Shown here piece by piece: positions 6,479 to 6,507 of a stretch of DNA of 6,507 nucleotides. The stretch lies in assembly GCA_020024395.1 (NCBI GenBank), contig JAHHTV010000089.1, forward strand, positions 1 through 6,507, read 5' to 3'. Under the pieces are notes generated by a model that did not search any database, was not told the DNA's origin, and saw only the letters and a program-made list of their open reading frames with translations. Positions within the stretch are counted from its first letter, which is position 1, and each line of letters opens with the position of its first letter. Made by a program: the position numbers and the translations under genes. This stretch comes from Anaerotignum sp. Lineage in GTDB: Bacteria; Bacillota; Clostridia; Lachnospirales; Anaerotignaceae.

Positions 6479-6507
6479 ATACGAAAAAAAATACCTCTGT
6501 ATGATAC
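6479..6507. other. Short AT-rich tail after the alaS terminator
   Basis: No gene is visible before the window ends. ATACCTCT (6491-6498) is the reverse complement of AGAGGTAT (6445-6452) in the terminator stem, so a larger alternative fold or the start of another repeat is possible. Too little sequence is present to say more. Confidence 0.4.

Noticed and set aside
1..6507. CRISPR array, insertion sequence or phage-like module
   Set aside because: No regularly spaced repeats, transposase or integrase motifs, or terminal inverted repeats were seen. Coding content is core-genome type throughout.

Overview
The window looks like chromosomal DNA of an AT-rich, low-GC Gram-positive anaerobe, most likely from the Clostridia (possibly a Lachnospirales-type lineage; the genus cannot be resolved by eye). 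The evidence is strong AAGGAGG-type ribosome binding sites, a consensus sigma-A promoter, a T-box riboswitch in front of an aminoacyl-tRNA synthetase gene, a sigma-54 gene, and a MocR-type regulator. All recognised genes are on the + strand. No mobile element, CRISPR array, tRNA or rRNA was seen.

Layout. Positions 1-242 are a non-coding leader with a plausible sigma-A promoter (168-196) and an overlapping sigma-54-like -24/-12 match (157-172). Positions 243-3402 hold three tightly packed genes with 11 and 17 nt gaps, which suggests one operon. They are rpoN (sigma-54), a GntR/MocR-family regulator with a PLP-dependent aminotransferase domain, and a 117-residue protein I do not recognise. No intrinsic terminator follows the third gene. 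A near-perfect sigma-A promoter (3414-3442) starts 11 nt after its stop codon and feeds a complete alanine-specific T-box leader (about 3498-3750). That leader precedes alaS (3786-6428), a full-length alanyl-tRNA synthetase. A strong intrinsic terminator at 6440-6478 closes the unit.

How it works together. alaS is expected to be induced when uncharged tRNA-Ala accumulates. The leader shows a GCA specifier codon, a UGGU bulge that complements the ACCA end of tRNA-Ala, and mutually exclusive antiterminator and terminator helices. The upstream operon pairs an alternative sigma factor with a one-component, PLP-sensing regulator. The sequence does not show what either controls, and no sigma-54 activator gene lies in the window. 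Because nothing separates the two units, transcripts of the rpoN operon may end at the T-box terminator and could extend into alaS under alanine starvation.

Most of this is ordinary core-genome content. The points most worth a second look are the rpoN-mocR-hypothetical grouping, the possible sigma-54 site in front of rpoN itself, and the shared T-box terminator. I see no convincing new defence or mobile system here.
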